Assembly: GCF_004354915.1 (NCBI RefSeq)
Contig: NZ_SMSI01000004.1
Coordinates: 248,001-312,000 of the forward strand
Direction: 5' to 3'
DNA from: Pseudohoeflea suaedae
GTDB lineage: Bacteria > Pseudomonadota > Alphaproteobacteria > Rhizobiales > Rhizobiaceae
DNA: 64,000 nucleotides
In this document: piece after piece, positions 36,797 to 45,102 of the stretch
Numbering within the stretch: position 1 is the first letter of the stretch
How the letters are laid out: each line of letters starts with the position of its first letter
Translations under genes and position numbers: made by a program
The notes under the pieces: model-generated
The model's database searches: none
What the model saw: only the letters and a program-made list of their open reading frames with translations
Told to the model about the DNA's origin: nothing

Positions 36797-37558
36797 ATGA
36801 CCGAGAAGAAAAAAGACGTGCTGCGCGAAACCGACGACGACGCGCGCACGCTCGCTCGCGGATTGGTGCGCGCGGCGCGTTACGCGGCGATCGCTGTCAT
36901 CGATGCCGAGACCGGCCACCCCAATGCAAGCCGGGTTCTGACCGGCACCGACGTCGACGGCGTACCGGTGATCCTGATTTCCGCGCTGGCGCCGCACATG
37001 GCCGCGCTGAGGGCCGATCCGCGCGCCTCGCTTCTTTTCGGAGAGGTCGGCAAGGGCGACCCCCTCGCCCATGCCCGCCTCACGCTCAAATGTGTGGCCG
37101 AGGAAGTCGGACGCAACGACGATGCACATGCCCGCATCAAGCAGCGCTTCATCGCCCGCCATCCCAAGGCAAAACTCTATGTCGATTTCCCCGACTTCGC
37201 CTTTTTCCGCCTGGTGCCGAAAGCTGTCAGCCTCAATGGCGGTTTCGGGAAAGCCTATGCACCGACAGCGGATGATCTGATCATCGCCTCGCCCGTGATG
37301 ACGGAACTCGCACAGCTTGAACCGTCGGGCGTCGCGCACATGAACAGCGACCACAAGGAGGCTGCGGATCTCTACGCAAAGGCCTTCGGTAAGTCCAAAA
37401 AGACCGGCTGGCGATTCGTCGGAATCGATGCGGCTGGTGTCGATCTGGCGTGCGGCGACGAAATCCTGCGTGTCAACTTCCTGGAAACACTCGTAAAAAT
37501 TGAAGACTTGCGACCTTACCTGTCAGCACTTTTACGTAACGCACGAGAAATAACCTGA
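36797..37558 (+). CDS. HugZ-like haem utilisation / FMN-binding split-barrel protein
   Basis: This 253-residue protein has a pyridoxamine-phosphate-oxidase-like split barrel at about residues 15-155 (AVIDAETGHPNASRVLTGTD, SLLFGEVGKGDPLAHARLTL). A C-terminal DUF2470-like domain contains HMNSDHKEA near 182. This pair is the architecture of HugZ/HutZ proteins, some of which bind and degrade haem. The His of HMNSDH is the residue usually linked to haem handling. It follows the SDR gene by 30 bases. A haem receptor gene lies elsewhere in the window at 16114, but the two are not linked. Confidence 0.85.
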   Translation: MTEKKKDVLRETDDDARTLARGLVRAARYAAIAVIDAETGHPNASRVLTGTDVDGVPVILISALAPHMAALRADPRASLLFGEVGKGDPLAHARLTLKCVAEEVGRNDDAHARIKQRFIARHPKAKLYVDFPDFAFFRLVPKAVSLNGGFGKAYAPTADDLIIASPVMTELAQLEPSGVAHMNSDHKEAADLYAKAFGKSKKTGWRFVGIDAAGVDLACGDEILRVNFLETLVKIEDLRPYLSALLRNAREIT

Positions 37559-37633
37559 AATTTCTCATATTCGCTAGCAATTCATCAGGGAATCGCGATA
37601 CAATATGTGCCAGTTCGGTTTACGGGATTGCTC
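37559..37633 (+). promoter_or_regulatory. Promoter region of the ArsR-type regulator
   Basis: This short AT-rich stretch contains GATACAATATG, whose TACAAT could be a -10 element. No strong -35 hexamer or regulator box was found. Confidence 0.35.
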
Positions 37634-37954
37634 ATGAAGAATTGTAGCGCGAATTTAACGAAGAATGTCGATCAGGCGGCCAAGCTCCTCTCCACGATGG
37701 GGAATGCGAGACGCCTCCAGATCATTTGCATATTGCTGAACTCGGAGATTGCTGTCGGGGCCTTGGCAGACAAGATCGGCCTGAGCCAGTCGGCACTCTC
37801 GCAGCACCTTGCAAAGCTCCGCAAGCTCAACCTCGTCACCGCTCGCCGCGATGCCCAGCACCTGTACTACTCCCTGAATTCGGATGCCGCAGTGAAGGTC
37901 CTCGAAACGCTCGAGACCATCTACGGCGAGACGCGGATGAAAGCCAGCGCCTGA
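37634..37954 (+). CDS. NolR-like ArsR-family transcriptional regulator
   Basis: This 106-residue winged-helix repressor has the recognition region VGALADKIGLSQSALSQHL near residues 46-64, then LVTARRDAQHLYYSLNSDA. The sequence is strikingly similar in type to rhizobial NolR. It lacks the ELCVCDL metal-binding box of classical ArsR/SmtB sensors. The start at 37634 was chosen over an upstream in-frame codon as the better match to family length. Directly downstream are copZ and copA, so it may control copper export; NolR itself is a global regulator of nodulation and growth genes. Confidence 0.82.
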   Translation: MKNCSANLTKNVDQAAKLLSTMGNARRLQIICILLNSEIAVGALADKIGLSQSALSQHLAKLRKLNLVTARRDAQHLYYSLNSDAAVKVLETLETIYGETRMKASA

Positions 37955-38035
37955 GCGGCTTGACCCGCCACCCAGCAGATCCCCATATGGAATCTGTCCC
38001 GGCAATCGCGCCGGGCAGACTGTGAGGATATGGGC

Positions 38036-38248
38036 ATGGCTATCACCCTGAAAATCGAAGGCATGCACTGCGGCGGCTGCGTCAGCTCCGTGGAGAAGGC
38101 CGCGCGCAGCATCGACGGCGTCGACAATGTGACCGTAAGCCTGGACAAGGGCGAGCTCACCGCCGACGCGCAGGCCGGCAAGCTGGACCAGCTCGTCGCG
38201 GCGATCGAGGACAGCGGCTTCGACGTGGTCTCCCGCCGGACCGACTGA
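38036..38248 (+). CDS. copZ: Copper chaperone, heavy-metal-associated domain
   Basis: This 70-residue protein consists of one HMA domain with the metal-binding motif MHCGGC at about residues 10-15 and the ferredoxin-like pattern VSSVEKAARSIDGVDNVTV. It carries Cu(I) to the P-type ATPase encoded 15 bases downstream. ATG at 38036 has GAGG eight bases upstream, while the ATG two codons earlier lies too close to it. A CCCGGC/GCCGGG hairpin at about 38000-38018 precedes the ribosome site. Confidence 0.9.
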   Translation: MAITLKIEGMHCGGCVSSVEKAARSIDGVDNVTVSLDKGELTADAQAGKLDQLVAAIEDSGFDVVSRRTD

Positions 38249-38263
38249 CCCCGCCATTTTTCA

Positions 38264-40510
38264 ATGCACGAGGGCAAGCCGGTGACCGCCACCCCCGATC
38301 ATCTGACATTCGACATCACCGGCATGACCTGTGCAGCCTGTTCCGCACGCGTTGAAAAGGTGCTCTCGCGCCAGCCGGGCGTCGACAAGGCAAGCGTCAA
38401 TCTGGCGCTCGAGCGCGCCGACATCTCCGGGTCCGGTCTCGACAGCGATGTCCTGGCGAAGGCCATAGGCAAGGCCGGCTACGGCGCGATCCTGCGCCGG
38501 ACGGATTTCGCCGCCGCACGTCTGGCGGATGCGAAGCGCGATGCCGCCCGACGCGCCGAAGAACGCCAGACGTTTCTGCGCCTTGTCGTTTCCGCCCTTC
38601 TCACGCTGCCCATCATGATCGGCACGCTGCCGATGATGACCGGCCTTGGCGACTCCTGGATTGGCGCGGGATGGCAGGCCATCCTGACCACCGGTGTCAT
38701 GCTCGCCTCAGGCACGCGCTTCTGGCGCGAGGCCTTTGGCGCCTTGCGCGGGGGATCGGCCAACATGGCAGTGCTGGTCAGTCTCGGCACCGGCGTGGCC
38801 TATTTCTGGTCGCTCTGGGTGATGGCGGCCCCTGGCACGGGCACCCATCATGCGCAAAGCATGGCATCGCATCTTCATTTCGAGGCGGCAGCCATGGTGC
38901 TCACCCTCGTCATGCTCGGCAAATATCTCGAAGCGCGCGCCAAGTCGGGTGCCGCGGGAGCCTTGAGGGCCCTCGGCAAGCTGCAACCGGATACCGCGGA
39001 AAGGATAATCGATACGGCCGGCAAGACGGAAAGGGTAGGTATCGAGACCCTCGCGATAGGCGACCGCATCATTATCCGCCCCGGCACCCGTGTTCCGGCG
39101 GATGGCCGCATCATCGAAGGCCGTTCTTCTCTCGATGAGGCCATGGTGACGGGCGAAAGCCTGCCGGTGCCCCGCGAACCCGGTGACATGGTGGTGACCG
39201 GCACCACCAATACCGATGGCGTGCTTACCGTGGAAGTGACCGCCGCCGGCGCCGATACGCGTCTGGCCCGCATGACGAGGCTCGTGGAGGAGGCCCAGAC
39301 CGGCCAGGCGCCGGTTCAGAAACTGGTGGACCGCATCTCGGCAGTCTTCGTGCCGATCATCCTGGTGATCGCCGCCCTGACATTCGCGGGCTGGCTGATG
39401 GCCGGCTACGGCGTGGAACCCGCCATGGTCGCGGCGGTTGCCGTTCTGGTGATCGCCTGCCCTTGCGCACTCGGCCTGGCCACGCCGACGGCGCTCGTTG
39501 CCGGGACAGGAGCGGCAGCTCGCGCCGGGATCCTGATCCGCGATATAGAGACACTCGAGCGCGCCACATCGATCCACGCGATCGCGTTCGACAAGACGGG
39601 CACGCTGACCCGTGGCGAGCCGGAGATCACAGACATCCTGCCGGCGGACGACGTCGCTCCCGACGACCTGCTTGCGATCGCCGCGAGCATCGAAACCGCA
39701 AGCGAACATCCCCTCGCCCGCGCCGTCATTCGTCGCGCCGAAGGTAACGGCCTCGCCGTGCCGCAGGCCGAAGCAATCCGCGCCGTGCCCGGCATGGGTC
39801 TCGAAGGCCGGATCGACGGAACGATGATCCGCGTCGGCTCGCGGGCGTTTCTCCTGGCCGAAGCCGTCCATATTCCGGTTGAGGACGACCTGCACGCGGC
39901 CGGCACGCTTGCCCATGTTGCCCGTGGCGACCGCTGGATCGGCGCTCTCCGGCTGGCCGACGAATTGAGAGAGAATGCAGCCTCAACTATCGCGGAGCTG
40001 AACGAAGCCGAGATCCGGACCGTGATGCTGACCGGCGACAATGAGCCGACGGCACGCGACATCGCCACCCGCATCGGCCTTTCCGATTTCCGCTCGGGAC
40101 TGAAACCCGATGACAAGCTGAAGGCGATCCGTACGCTTTCGCAGGAGACGAAGGGCCATGCTGCATTCGTCGGCGACGGTCTCAACGACGCCCCCGCCCT
40201 CGCCGCTGCAGATCTCGGCATTGCGATGGCCGGCGGCACCGACGCCGCGCGGGAAGCCGCCGACATCACCCTCATGCGCCCGGATCTGCGGCTGATCGCA
40301 GCCGCGCTCGACGTCGCGGGCAAGACCCGCCGGACCATCCGCTCGAATCTCGTTTGGGCCCTGATCTACAATCTGGTGGGCGTTCCGCTTGCCGCGTTCG
40401 GCATCTTGCCGCCGGTCTTTGCCGGGGCTGCCATGGCCTTCTCTTCCGTGTCGGTCGTGACCAATTCGGCCTTGATGGCGCGCTGGCGCCCGCGTTTCGA
40501 AAGAAGCTGA
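38264..40510 (+). CDS. copA: Copper-exporting P1B-type ATPase
   Basis: This 748-residue protein pumps Cu(I) to the periplasm. It has a single N-terminal HMA domain with MTCAAC near residue 20. About eight transmembrane helices include the P1B-1 signature CPCALGLATPTA (near 400). The phosphorylation site DKTGTLTRGEP lies near 444 and the hinge GDGLNDAPAL near 643, with SEHPLA (HP motif) near 483. MGTP and phosphatase-type TGES (VTGESLPV) are also present. In rhizobia this type is called ActP. It follows copZ with a 15-base gap. Confidence 0.95.
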   Translation: MHEGKPVTATPDHLTFDITGMTCAACSARVEKVLSRQPGVDKASVNLALERADISGSGLDSDVLAKAIGKAGYGAILRRTDFAAARLADAKRDAARRAEERQTFLRLVVSALLTLPIMIGTLPMMTGLGDSWIGAGWQAILTTGVMLASGTRFWREAFGALRGGSANMAVLVSLGTGVAYFWSLWVMAAPGTGTHHAQSMASHLHFEAAAMVLTLVMLGKYLEARAKSGAAGALRALGKLQPDTAERIIDTAGKTERVGIETLAIGDRIIIRPGTRVPADGRIIEGRSSLDEAMVTGESLPVPREPGDMVVTGTTNTDGVLTVEVTAAGADTRLARMTRLVEEAQTGQAPVQKLVDRISAVFVPIILVIAALTFAGWLMAGYGVEPAMVAAVAVLVIACPCALGLATPTALVAGTGAAARAGILIRDIETLERATSIHAIAFDKTGTLTRGEPEITDILPADDVAPDDLLAIAASIETASEHPLARAVIRRAEGNGLAVPQAEAIRAVPGMGLEGRIDGTMIRVGSRAFLLAEAVHIPVEDDLHAAGTLAHVARGDRWIGALRLADELRENAASTIAELNEAEIRTVMLTGDNEPTARDIATRIGLSDFRSGLKPDDKLKAIRTLSQETKGHAAFVGDGLNDAPALAAADLGIAMAGGTDAAREAADITLMRPDLRLIAAALDVAGKTRRTIRSNLVWALIYNLVGVPLAAFGILPPVFAGAAMAFSSVSVVTNSALMARWRPRFERS

Positions 40511-40747
40511 GTTTTCTGCAGAGAAAATTCGACGGGCATCGATGCCTTTGCAGGATCGATGCCCGTCGTGCGACAGCGAGTTGCCTCGTTGTGCCGCCGG
40601 TCGCACATATAGTAGCAGTAGCAAACTTGCCCAAGCCTTACGCAAATTTCCACTTGTCGATGACGTGATGCGGTGGCAGTAAAATACTTAGAATTCAATC
40701 AATTGGCACATGGGTAAGCCTGCCAACGCGCGGCAAACAGGCATTGC
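40511..40747. other. Intergenic region with a 13-bp perfect inverted repeat
   Basis: GACGGGCATCGAT at 40531-40543 is repeated inverted at 40555-40567 around an 11-base loop. The plus strand has no U-run after it. It may end or stabilise the copA message. The rest, to 40747, is AT-rich and should hold the promoter of the following oxidoreductase gene; no operator was recognised. Confidence 0.5.
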
Positions 40748-41824
40748 ATGAGCAGACAAGACGGCAAAATTCGCTGGGGAATCGCCTCAACAGGCGCGGT
40801 TGCACATGCCTTCGCGCAGGATATCCGGTCGGCAAAAGGCGCCGTTCTGGCGGGCGTGGCATCGCGCGATCCGCAAAAGGCGCGACGCTTTGCCGGGAAA
40901 CATCCGGGCATCAAGGCTTTCGACAGCCTGGACGCGATGGTCGCCTCCGATCTCATTGACGCCGTCTATGTCGCCAGCCCCCATTCGGCCCATCTCTCCC
41001 AGGCTCTGACAGCGCTCGAGGCACGCAAGCCGGTGCTGGTCGAAAAGCCGCTGACGACCTCCACAAGGGGGGTCAAGAGACTTTCGGAAGCCTCTTTCAC
41101 GTCCAGGACCTTTGCCATGGAGGCCATGTGGACGCGTTATCTGCCGGCCGTCAGGGCCGCGCGCAAGGTGATCCGCGCCGGCCAGATCGGCACGATCCGC
41201 TCCATCCGCTCTGAACTCACCCGGCGACGCCCGTTCGACCCGAAGAACCGTTTCTTCGATCCCGCACAGGCTGGCGGTGCGCTCCTCGATATCGGCGTCT
41301 ACCAGATTTCGCTTGCCTGCTTCTTTCTGGGCAAACCGGAGACCATCGAGGGCAGCTGGACCGAGGCGCCGACAGGTGTCGACGTGGCAGCCGAGCTGAC
41401 CCTCGGTTTCGGAACGGCAACCGCCCACCTCTCCTGCGGCTTCGATCGCGACGGCGACAACCGCTTCATCATCGAGGGTGACAAGGGAACGCTGGTGCTC
41501 GGCATTCCCTTCATCGGCGCGCGCATCCTGGGTCGCTACAATTCGCCCGCGATGGCCGATCTCGCCTTTCCCGGGGGCGAGGGCTTCGCCGCGCGCTGGC
41601 GCCGCAAGATCGGCGCGAGGCTCCCGCTGCCCGGAGCGAAGCGCAAGATCTTCCCCGTGCCGGGGACCGGTCTGAGTTGCGAGATCGAGGCCGCCTCGAA
41701 CGCGATCCGGGAAGGCCGCATGGAGGAACCGGACAACACCCTGTCCGACTCCCTCATGGTGATCGAGATCGTCGAGACAATTCTCGCGCAGGACCCGAAG
41801 AAGAGCTGGAAACCCGGACGATAA
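40748..41824 (+). CDS. Gfo/Idh/MocA family oxidoreductase
   Basis: This 358-residue protein has an N-terminal Rossmann domain (IRWGIASTGAVAHAFAQDI, then IDAVYVASPHSAHLSQAL) with the EKPLT block near residue 98. A C-terminal GFO_IDH_MocA domain starts near 130 (MWTRYLPAVRAARKVIRAGQIG). GGALLDIGVYQI is a typical substrate-side motif. It probably oxidises a sugar or cyclitol with NAD(P). It converges on the next gene, also a member of this family, with six bases between the stop codons. The substrate is unknown. Confidence 0.9.
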   Translation: MSRQDGKIRWGIASTGAVAHAFAQDIRSAKGAVLAGVASRDPQKARRFAGKHPGIKAFDSLDAMVASDLIDAVYVASPHSAHLSQALTALEARKPVLVEKPLTTSTRGVKRLSEASFTSRTFAMEAMWTRYLPAVRAARKVIRAGQIGTIRSIRSELTRRRPFDPKNRFFDPAQAGGALLDIGVYQISLACFFLGKPETIEGSWTEAPTGVDVAAELTLGFGTATAHLSCGFDRDGDNRFIIEGDKGTLVLGIPFIGARILGRYNSPAMADLAFPGGEGFAARWRRKIGARLPLPGAKRKIFPVPGTGLSCEIEAASNAIREGRMEEPDNTLSDSLMVIEIVETILAQDPKKSWKPGR

Positions 41825-41830
41825 CCGGGA

Positions 41831-42958
41831 CTAGTGGAACTCCATCCCGGCCCCGCCCCGGCCGAGCGCCAGTGCGAGTTCGGTCAGATGCACCGCCCGT
41901 TCCGCGGTAAGAAGCGGTGCCGTTCCGCCTTCGATGGCCTTGGCGAGATCGGCGATGCCGGCGGCAAAATCGATCCGCGAGGGATAGCGAGGAAGCTTGC
42001 GGCCGCCATTGGCCGGATAGGGCACCACATGCCCTCCGAACAGCTTGCCGGGCAGATGTTTGCCGGACTTGCGCTCGTAGAGTTTCAGTAGCCGGGTCAC
42101 GAACGGGTCCTTCTCGCCGAAGCGCGACAGGTGAACCGGCGAACGGTCATCCCAGAGATCGCGCACGATGATTGTTCCCGCATCCCCCACGATGGTGAGC
42201 GAACGGTCGCGCGGAGCAGCCAGCCCGCAGGTGATCCGCGCCACCGGTCCGGAGGCAAACTCGATACACCCCACCGAAAAGTCGGACGCCATCGCGAGAT
42301 TCTCCGTCCCCGGTCCCTTGTCCGGAAACGCAAGTGCGGAGAAGCTCTGCACGCTCTTCGCCCGTCCGAAGAGGGCGAACAGCCAGGACAGCGCGTAACC
42401 GGCATGTTCGAGCGTGCAGCCGATCTCGAATTCGTGCATCCCTGGCCAGGGCGCTCCGGAAGCGGATCGCCATTCCTGCCAGTTGTCCCGGAAGACCGCG
42501 CCGTCCTCCATTTCGGCATAGACGAGCCGCGGCGTGCCGATCCGCCCCTCCTCGATCAACCGAGCGGTCAGAATCTGTGCATCGGACAGGGCGTTGGCCG
42601 GGGCACCGGAGAGAAAGAGCCCCTTGCTGTTCGCCAGATCGACGAGTTCGGCGGCCTGACCCGGCTCCATCGCCAGCGGCTTTTCGCAATAGACGTGGCG
42701 ACCGGCTTCCAGCGCCAGGCGGTTGATCTCGAAATGAGCCTGGGGCGGCGCCAGATTGACGACGATATCCACAGTATCGTCGGCGAGAGCGGCCTCCAGC
42801 GAGGCGTAGCTGTGATGGCCATGAAAACGGCAGAACGCCTCGAGCCGCGCCGCATCGATGTCGAATGCACCGGCCACAACGAGGTTCGCATGATTGGCGA
42901 GTGTCCTGGAATAATAGTCGGCGACGAAACCCGTGCCGATGAGCGCAATTCTGGCCAT
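41831..42958 (-). CDS. Gfo/Idh/MocA family oxidoreductase (second copy type)
   Basis: This 375-residue protein has the Rossmann motif ALIGTGFVADYYSRTL at residues 4-19, IVVNLAPPQAHFEI, the EKPLAM block near 94, and a C-terminal alpha/beta domain (GMHEFEIGCTLEHAGYALSW). It is distinctly diverged from its convergent neighbour, so this is not a recent tandem duplication. It is on the same strand as the GH9 cellulase gene, 41 bases downstream of that gene's stop codon, and may be cotranscribed with it. A role in handling a sugar released by the cellulase is conceivable but unproven. Confidence 0.88.
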   Translation of the reverse strand: MARIALIGTGFVADYYSRTLANHANLVVAGAFDIDAARLEAFCRFHGHHSYASLEAALADDTVDIVVNLAPPQAHFEINRLALEAGRHVYCEKPLAMEPGQAAELVDLANSKGLFLSGAPANALSDAQILTARLIEEGRIGTPRLVYAEMEDGAVFRDNWQEWRSASGAPWPGMHEFEIGCTLEHAGYALSWLFALFGRAKSVQSFSALAFPDKGPGTENLAMASDFSVGCIEFASGPVARITCGLAAPRDRSLTIVGDAGTIIVRDLWDDRSPVHLSRFGEKDPFVTRLLKLYERKSGKHLPGKLFGGHVVPYPANGGRKLPRYPSRIDFAAGIADLAKAIEGGTAPLLTAERAVHLTELALALGRGGAGMEFH

Positions 42959-42999
42959 CGATATCCTCTTCTATCGACAGTCGTATATAGCGCATCAGG

Positions 43000-44859
43000 T
43001 TAATTAGCAGTTTCCGATATTTCTGTATCGGCGAGAAACGCGGCCACCCACGAGAGCGCCGCATTCCAGTTGATGGCGACTTCGTTGGTCGAGTAGGACC
43101 AGTAGTCGTCGATGAAGCAGGCTTGCGGCGCACAGCCCTTGAGCTTTTCCTCCGCCACCGGATCGGCGGGCTGCTCGTTTGGACCGCCCGACAGCGCGCC
43201 CGTCGGTATCGGTGGCAGCGACGGCTCGATCGAATGCCCGAACATCAGCGAGAACTGGTTGTGCGCGTAGTCCGTGCCATAGCCTGTCACATAGGACAGT
43301 CCCATCGCGTTTCGGCCGAGAAGATAGTCCATGCTCTCGCGGACCCCCTCGAGATAATAGGACTTGCCGGAGATGTCGTAGGCAATGGCGGCGACGATCA
43401 TGTTCTCCAAAACGGAGTGGTTCGAACCCCAGCCATAGCCCTGCCGAGGCTTGTACATCAAAGCGAAGCCCTCGCCCTTCTGGACCGCGAGATAGGTCTC
43501 CGCCGCCGCACGCACCGAAGCGCGGATCATGTCGAGTTCCGTCTTGGCGAGCTTTGATGGCACCGATGCCAGCTGCAGCCGCGCCCAGCCCGCAGTCTCG
43601 CGCCAGTCGATCCCGTCCGAGGAAAATACCCGTCCGTTCCAGTGCGGCGATGCCTTCAGCCGGTCGTGCCATTCCGCCTCGCCGGTGGTGAGATAGAGTT
43701 CGGCGGCTGCCCAGTAGAACTCGTCGGACACCTCCGGATCGTGGTAGTCGCCGCCGCCGTTCTGGCCGTCGGAAGCGGGTGCGATCATGTCAGGATGCGC
43801 TTCGGCTGCCGCATATGTCCGTCTGGCGATGTCCAGCAGTTTCTCCGCATAGGCGTCGTCATAGGGCTTGAACAGCCGCGCGCCCTGCGCCGCAGCTGCC
43901 GAGACATTCAGCGTTGCCGCCGTCGAGGGCGGATAGAGCACGCGCTGCTCGGGATCCTCGCTCGGCCGCATCGGACCGGGCAGCCAGCGCTCGCCGTGGA
44001 CCTTGTGGTGGACCATGCCCGCCAGCGGCTCGCCATCCGGTACGATCATCGAAACCAGGAAGTCGAGCTCCCATTTCGCCTCGTCGAGAATGTCGGGGAC
44101 GCCGTTGCCGGCTTCGGGGATGCGCAGGAGGCTGTCGGCGACATTCCCGGACTCCTTGCCACCGGAATGAAGCGACCGTTCATAGGCACCCATCAGCTGC
44201 GCCACCGCAATGCCGCCATTGACGACATATTTGCCGAAGTCGCCCGCATCGTACCATCCGCCGAGCACGTCGAGCCGATAATCGCAGGTCCTGGTCGTTC
44301 CAAAGATTTTGCGCGCGGTCTCGCCGTCGAGGCAGGGCACATCGGCATCGCCCTTGTTGGGCGCCACGCCGGCATGGCCGGCCGGTCTGCCATAGCCCTC
44401 ACCTGCGATTGCGCCCTCGATCTCGAGCCCGGAGCGGAATGGATAGAAATAGGACATCGCATCCGTGCGCAGCCCGCCATACAGATGTTCGGAAATCGCG
44501 AAGGGGAAACTCTCTTCGCCCTCCACGTCCAGACGGTAGCCCTCGCCTGTCGCAGCGTTTTTCGAGAAATCGATCCAGTGAACTTTCAGTCCGGATGCGC
44601 GATCGAGGCCCATCGGCAGCGTGGTGCCCGATGCAATCTCGACGCCGGCTCCATCCACAAGCCGCCACGCGACGGGCTTGTTTTCCTCGTGAACCAGCGT
44701 CGCCCGCTTCGGACCGTCGCTCAGGTAACCGAGCTGGTTGATCCGGATCGATCTGGGCTCTTGCGCTTCCGCAGCCGCGGGAAGAGACGAGCAGTAAAAT
44801 GCCGCAACGCCTGCGACGAGCGCAGGGAGAACTACGATGCGAGCCTTGGAAATTGCCAT
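43000..44859 (-). CDS. Secreted glycoside hydrolase family 9 endoglucanase
   Basis: This 619-residue protein has a signal peptide (residues 1-30, ending LPAAAEA). An Ig-like CelD_N domain spans about 33-115 (RINQLGYLSDGPKRA), and the GH9 (alpha/alpha)6 barrel about 130-610. Catalytic Asp residues sit in GGWYDAGDFGKYVVNGG near 205, and the general acid Glu in STNEVAINWNAALSW near 595. YLLGRNAMGLSYVTGYG is also diagnostic. It should cleave beta-1,4-glucans outside the cytoplasm. ATG at 44859 with GGAG upstream fixes the start. Cellulases of this family are not universal in rhizobia; a lifestyle on plant or algal matter is suggested. Confidence 0.92.
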   Translation of the reverse strand: MAISKARIVVLPALVAGVAAFYCSSLPAAAEAQEPRSIRINQLGYLSDGPKRATLVHEENKPVAWRLVDGAGVEIASGTTLPMGLDRASGLKVHWIDFSKNAATGEGYRLDVEGEESFPFAISEHLYGGLRTDAMSYFYPFRSGLEIEGAIAGEGYGRPAGHAGVAPNKGDADVPCLDGETARKIFGTTRTCDYRLDVLGGWYDAGDFGKYVVNGGIAVAQLMGAYERSLHSGGKESGNVADSLLRIPEAGNGVPDILDEAKWELDFLVSMIVPDGEPLAGMVHHKVHGERWLPGPMRPSEDPEQRVLYPPSTAATLNVSAAAAQGARLFKPYDDAYAEKLLDIARRTYAAAEAHPDMIAPASDGQNGGGDYHDPEVSDEFYWAAAELYLTTGEAEWHDRLKASPHWNGRVFSSDGIDWRETAGWARLQLASVPSKLAKTELDMIRASVRAAAETYLAVQKGEGFALMYKPRQGYGWGSNHSVLENMIVAAIAYDISGKSYYLEGVRESMDYLLGRNAMGLSYVTGYGTDYAHNQFSLMFGHSIEPSLPPIPTGALSGGPNEQPADPVAEEKLKGCAPQACFIDDYWSYSTNEVAINWNAALSWVAAFLADTEISETAN

Positions 44860-45102
44860 CTGCCGAACTCCGTTTTGCCGGGCCTGACCGCGCCGGCCGC
44901 TTCCGACCTTAAAAACATTTTCGCCTGAAGGAAGATTTAAGCCGGCCGCAAGCGCGACTGTACCGCAGGCGCGAACAATAAATTTGACCTTTTGATAAAA
45001 TCGCCTCACACTGCCAATCGTCCCGAACAGGCGATGGTTCCGACCATATGACCTCAAAGAACGGGCATCCGGAAAACCGGACCTTTGGTTAAAGGGGAAC
45101 AC
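44860..45102. promoter_or_regulatory. Divergent GH9 / preT control region
   Basis: This 243-base intergenic region is AT-rich near 44915-45005. It holds the preT-side operator candidate listed separately and AAGGGGA at 45092-45097 as the preT ribosome site. Confidence 0.5.
44984..45000 (+). promoter_or_regulatory. Candidate pyrimidine-regulator operator upstream of preT
   Basis: TTGACCTTTTGATAAAA recurs with 15 of 17 identical bases in the rutR/aminotransferase intergenic region at 49711-49727. The position, about 100 bases before preT, and the recurrence in a functionally linked promoter support an operator, most simply for the RutR-type protein encoded at 48967. Confidence 0.55.

Noticed and set aside
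37955-38035. A MerR-type (CueR/HmrR) promoter with long spacer before copZ
   Set aside because: TTGACC and ATATGG lie 19 bases apart, but the spacer has no dyad of the CueR type, so the resemblance is not enough.
40531-40567. A Rho-independent terminator after copA
   Set aside because: The inverted repeat is perfect but has no U-run on the plus strand, so it is listed only as a repeat in the intergenic region.
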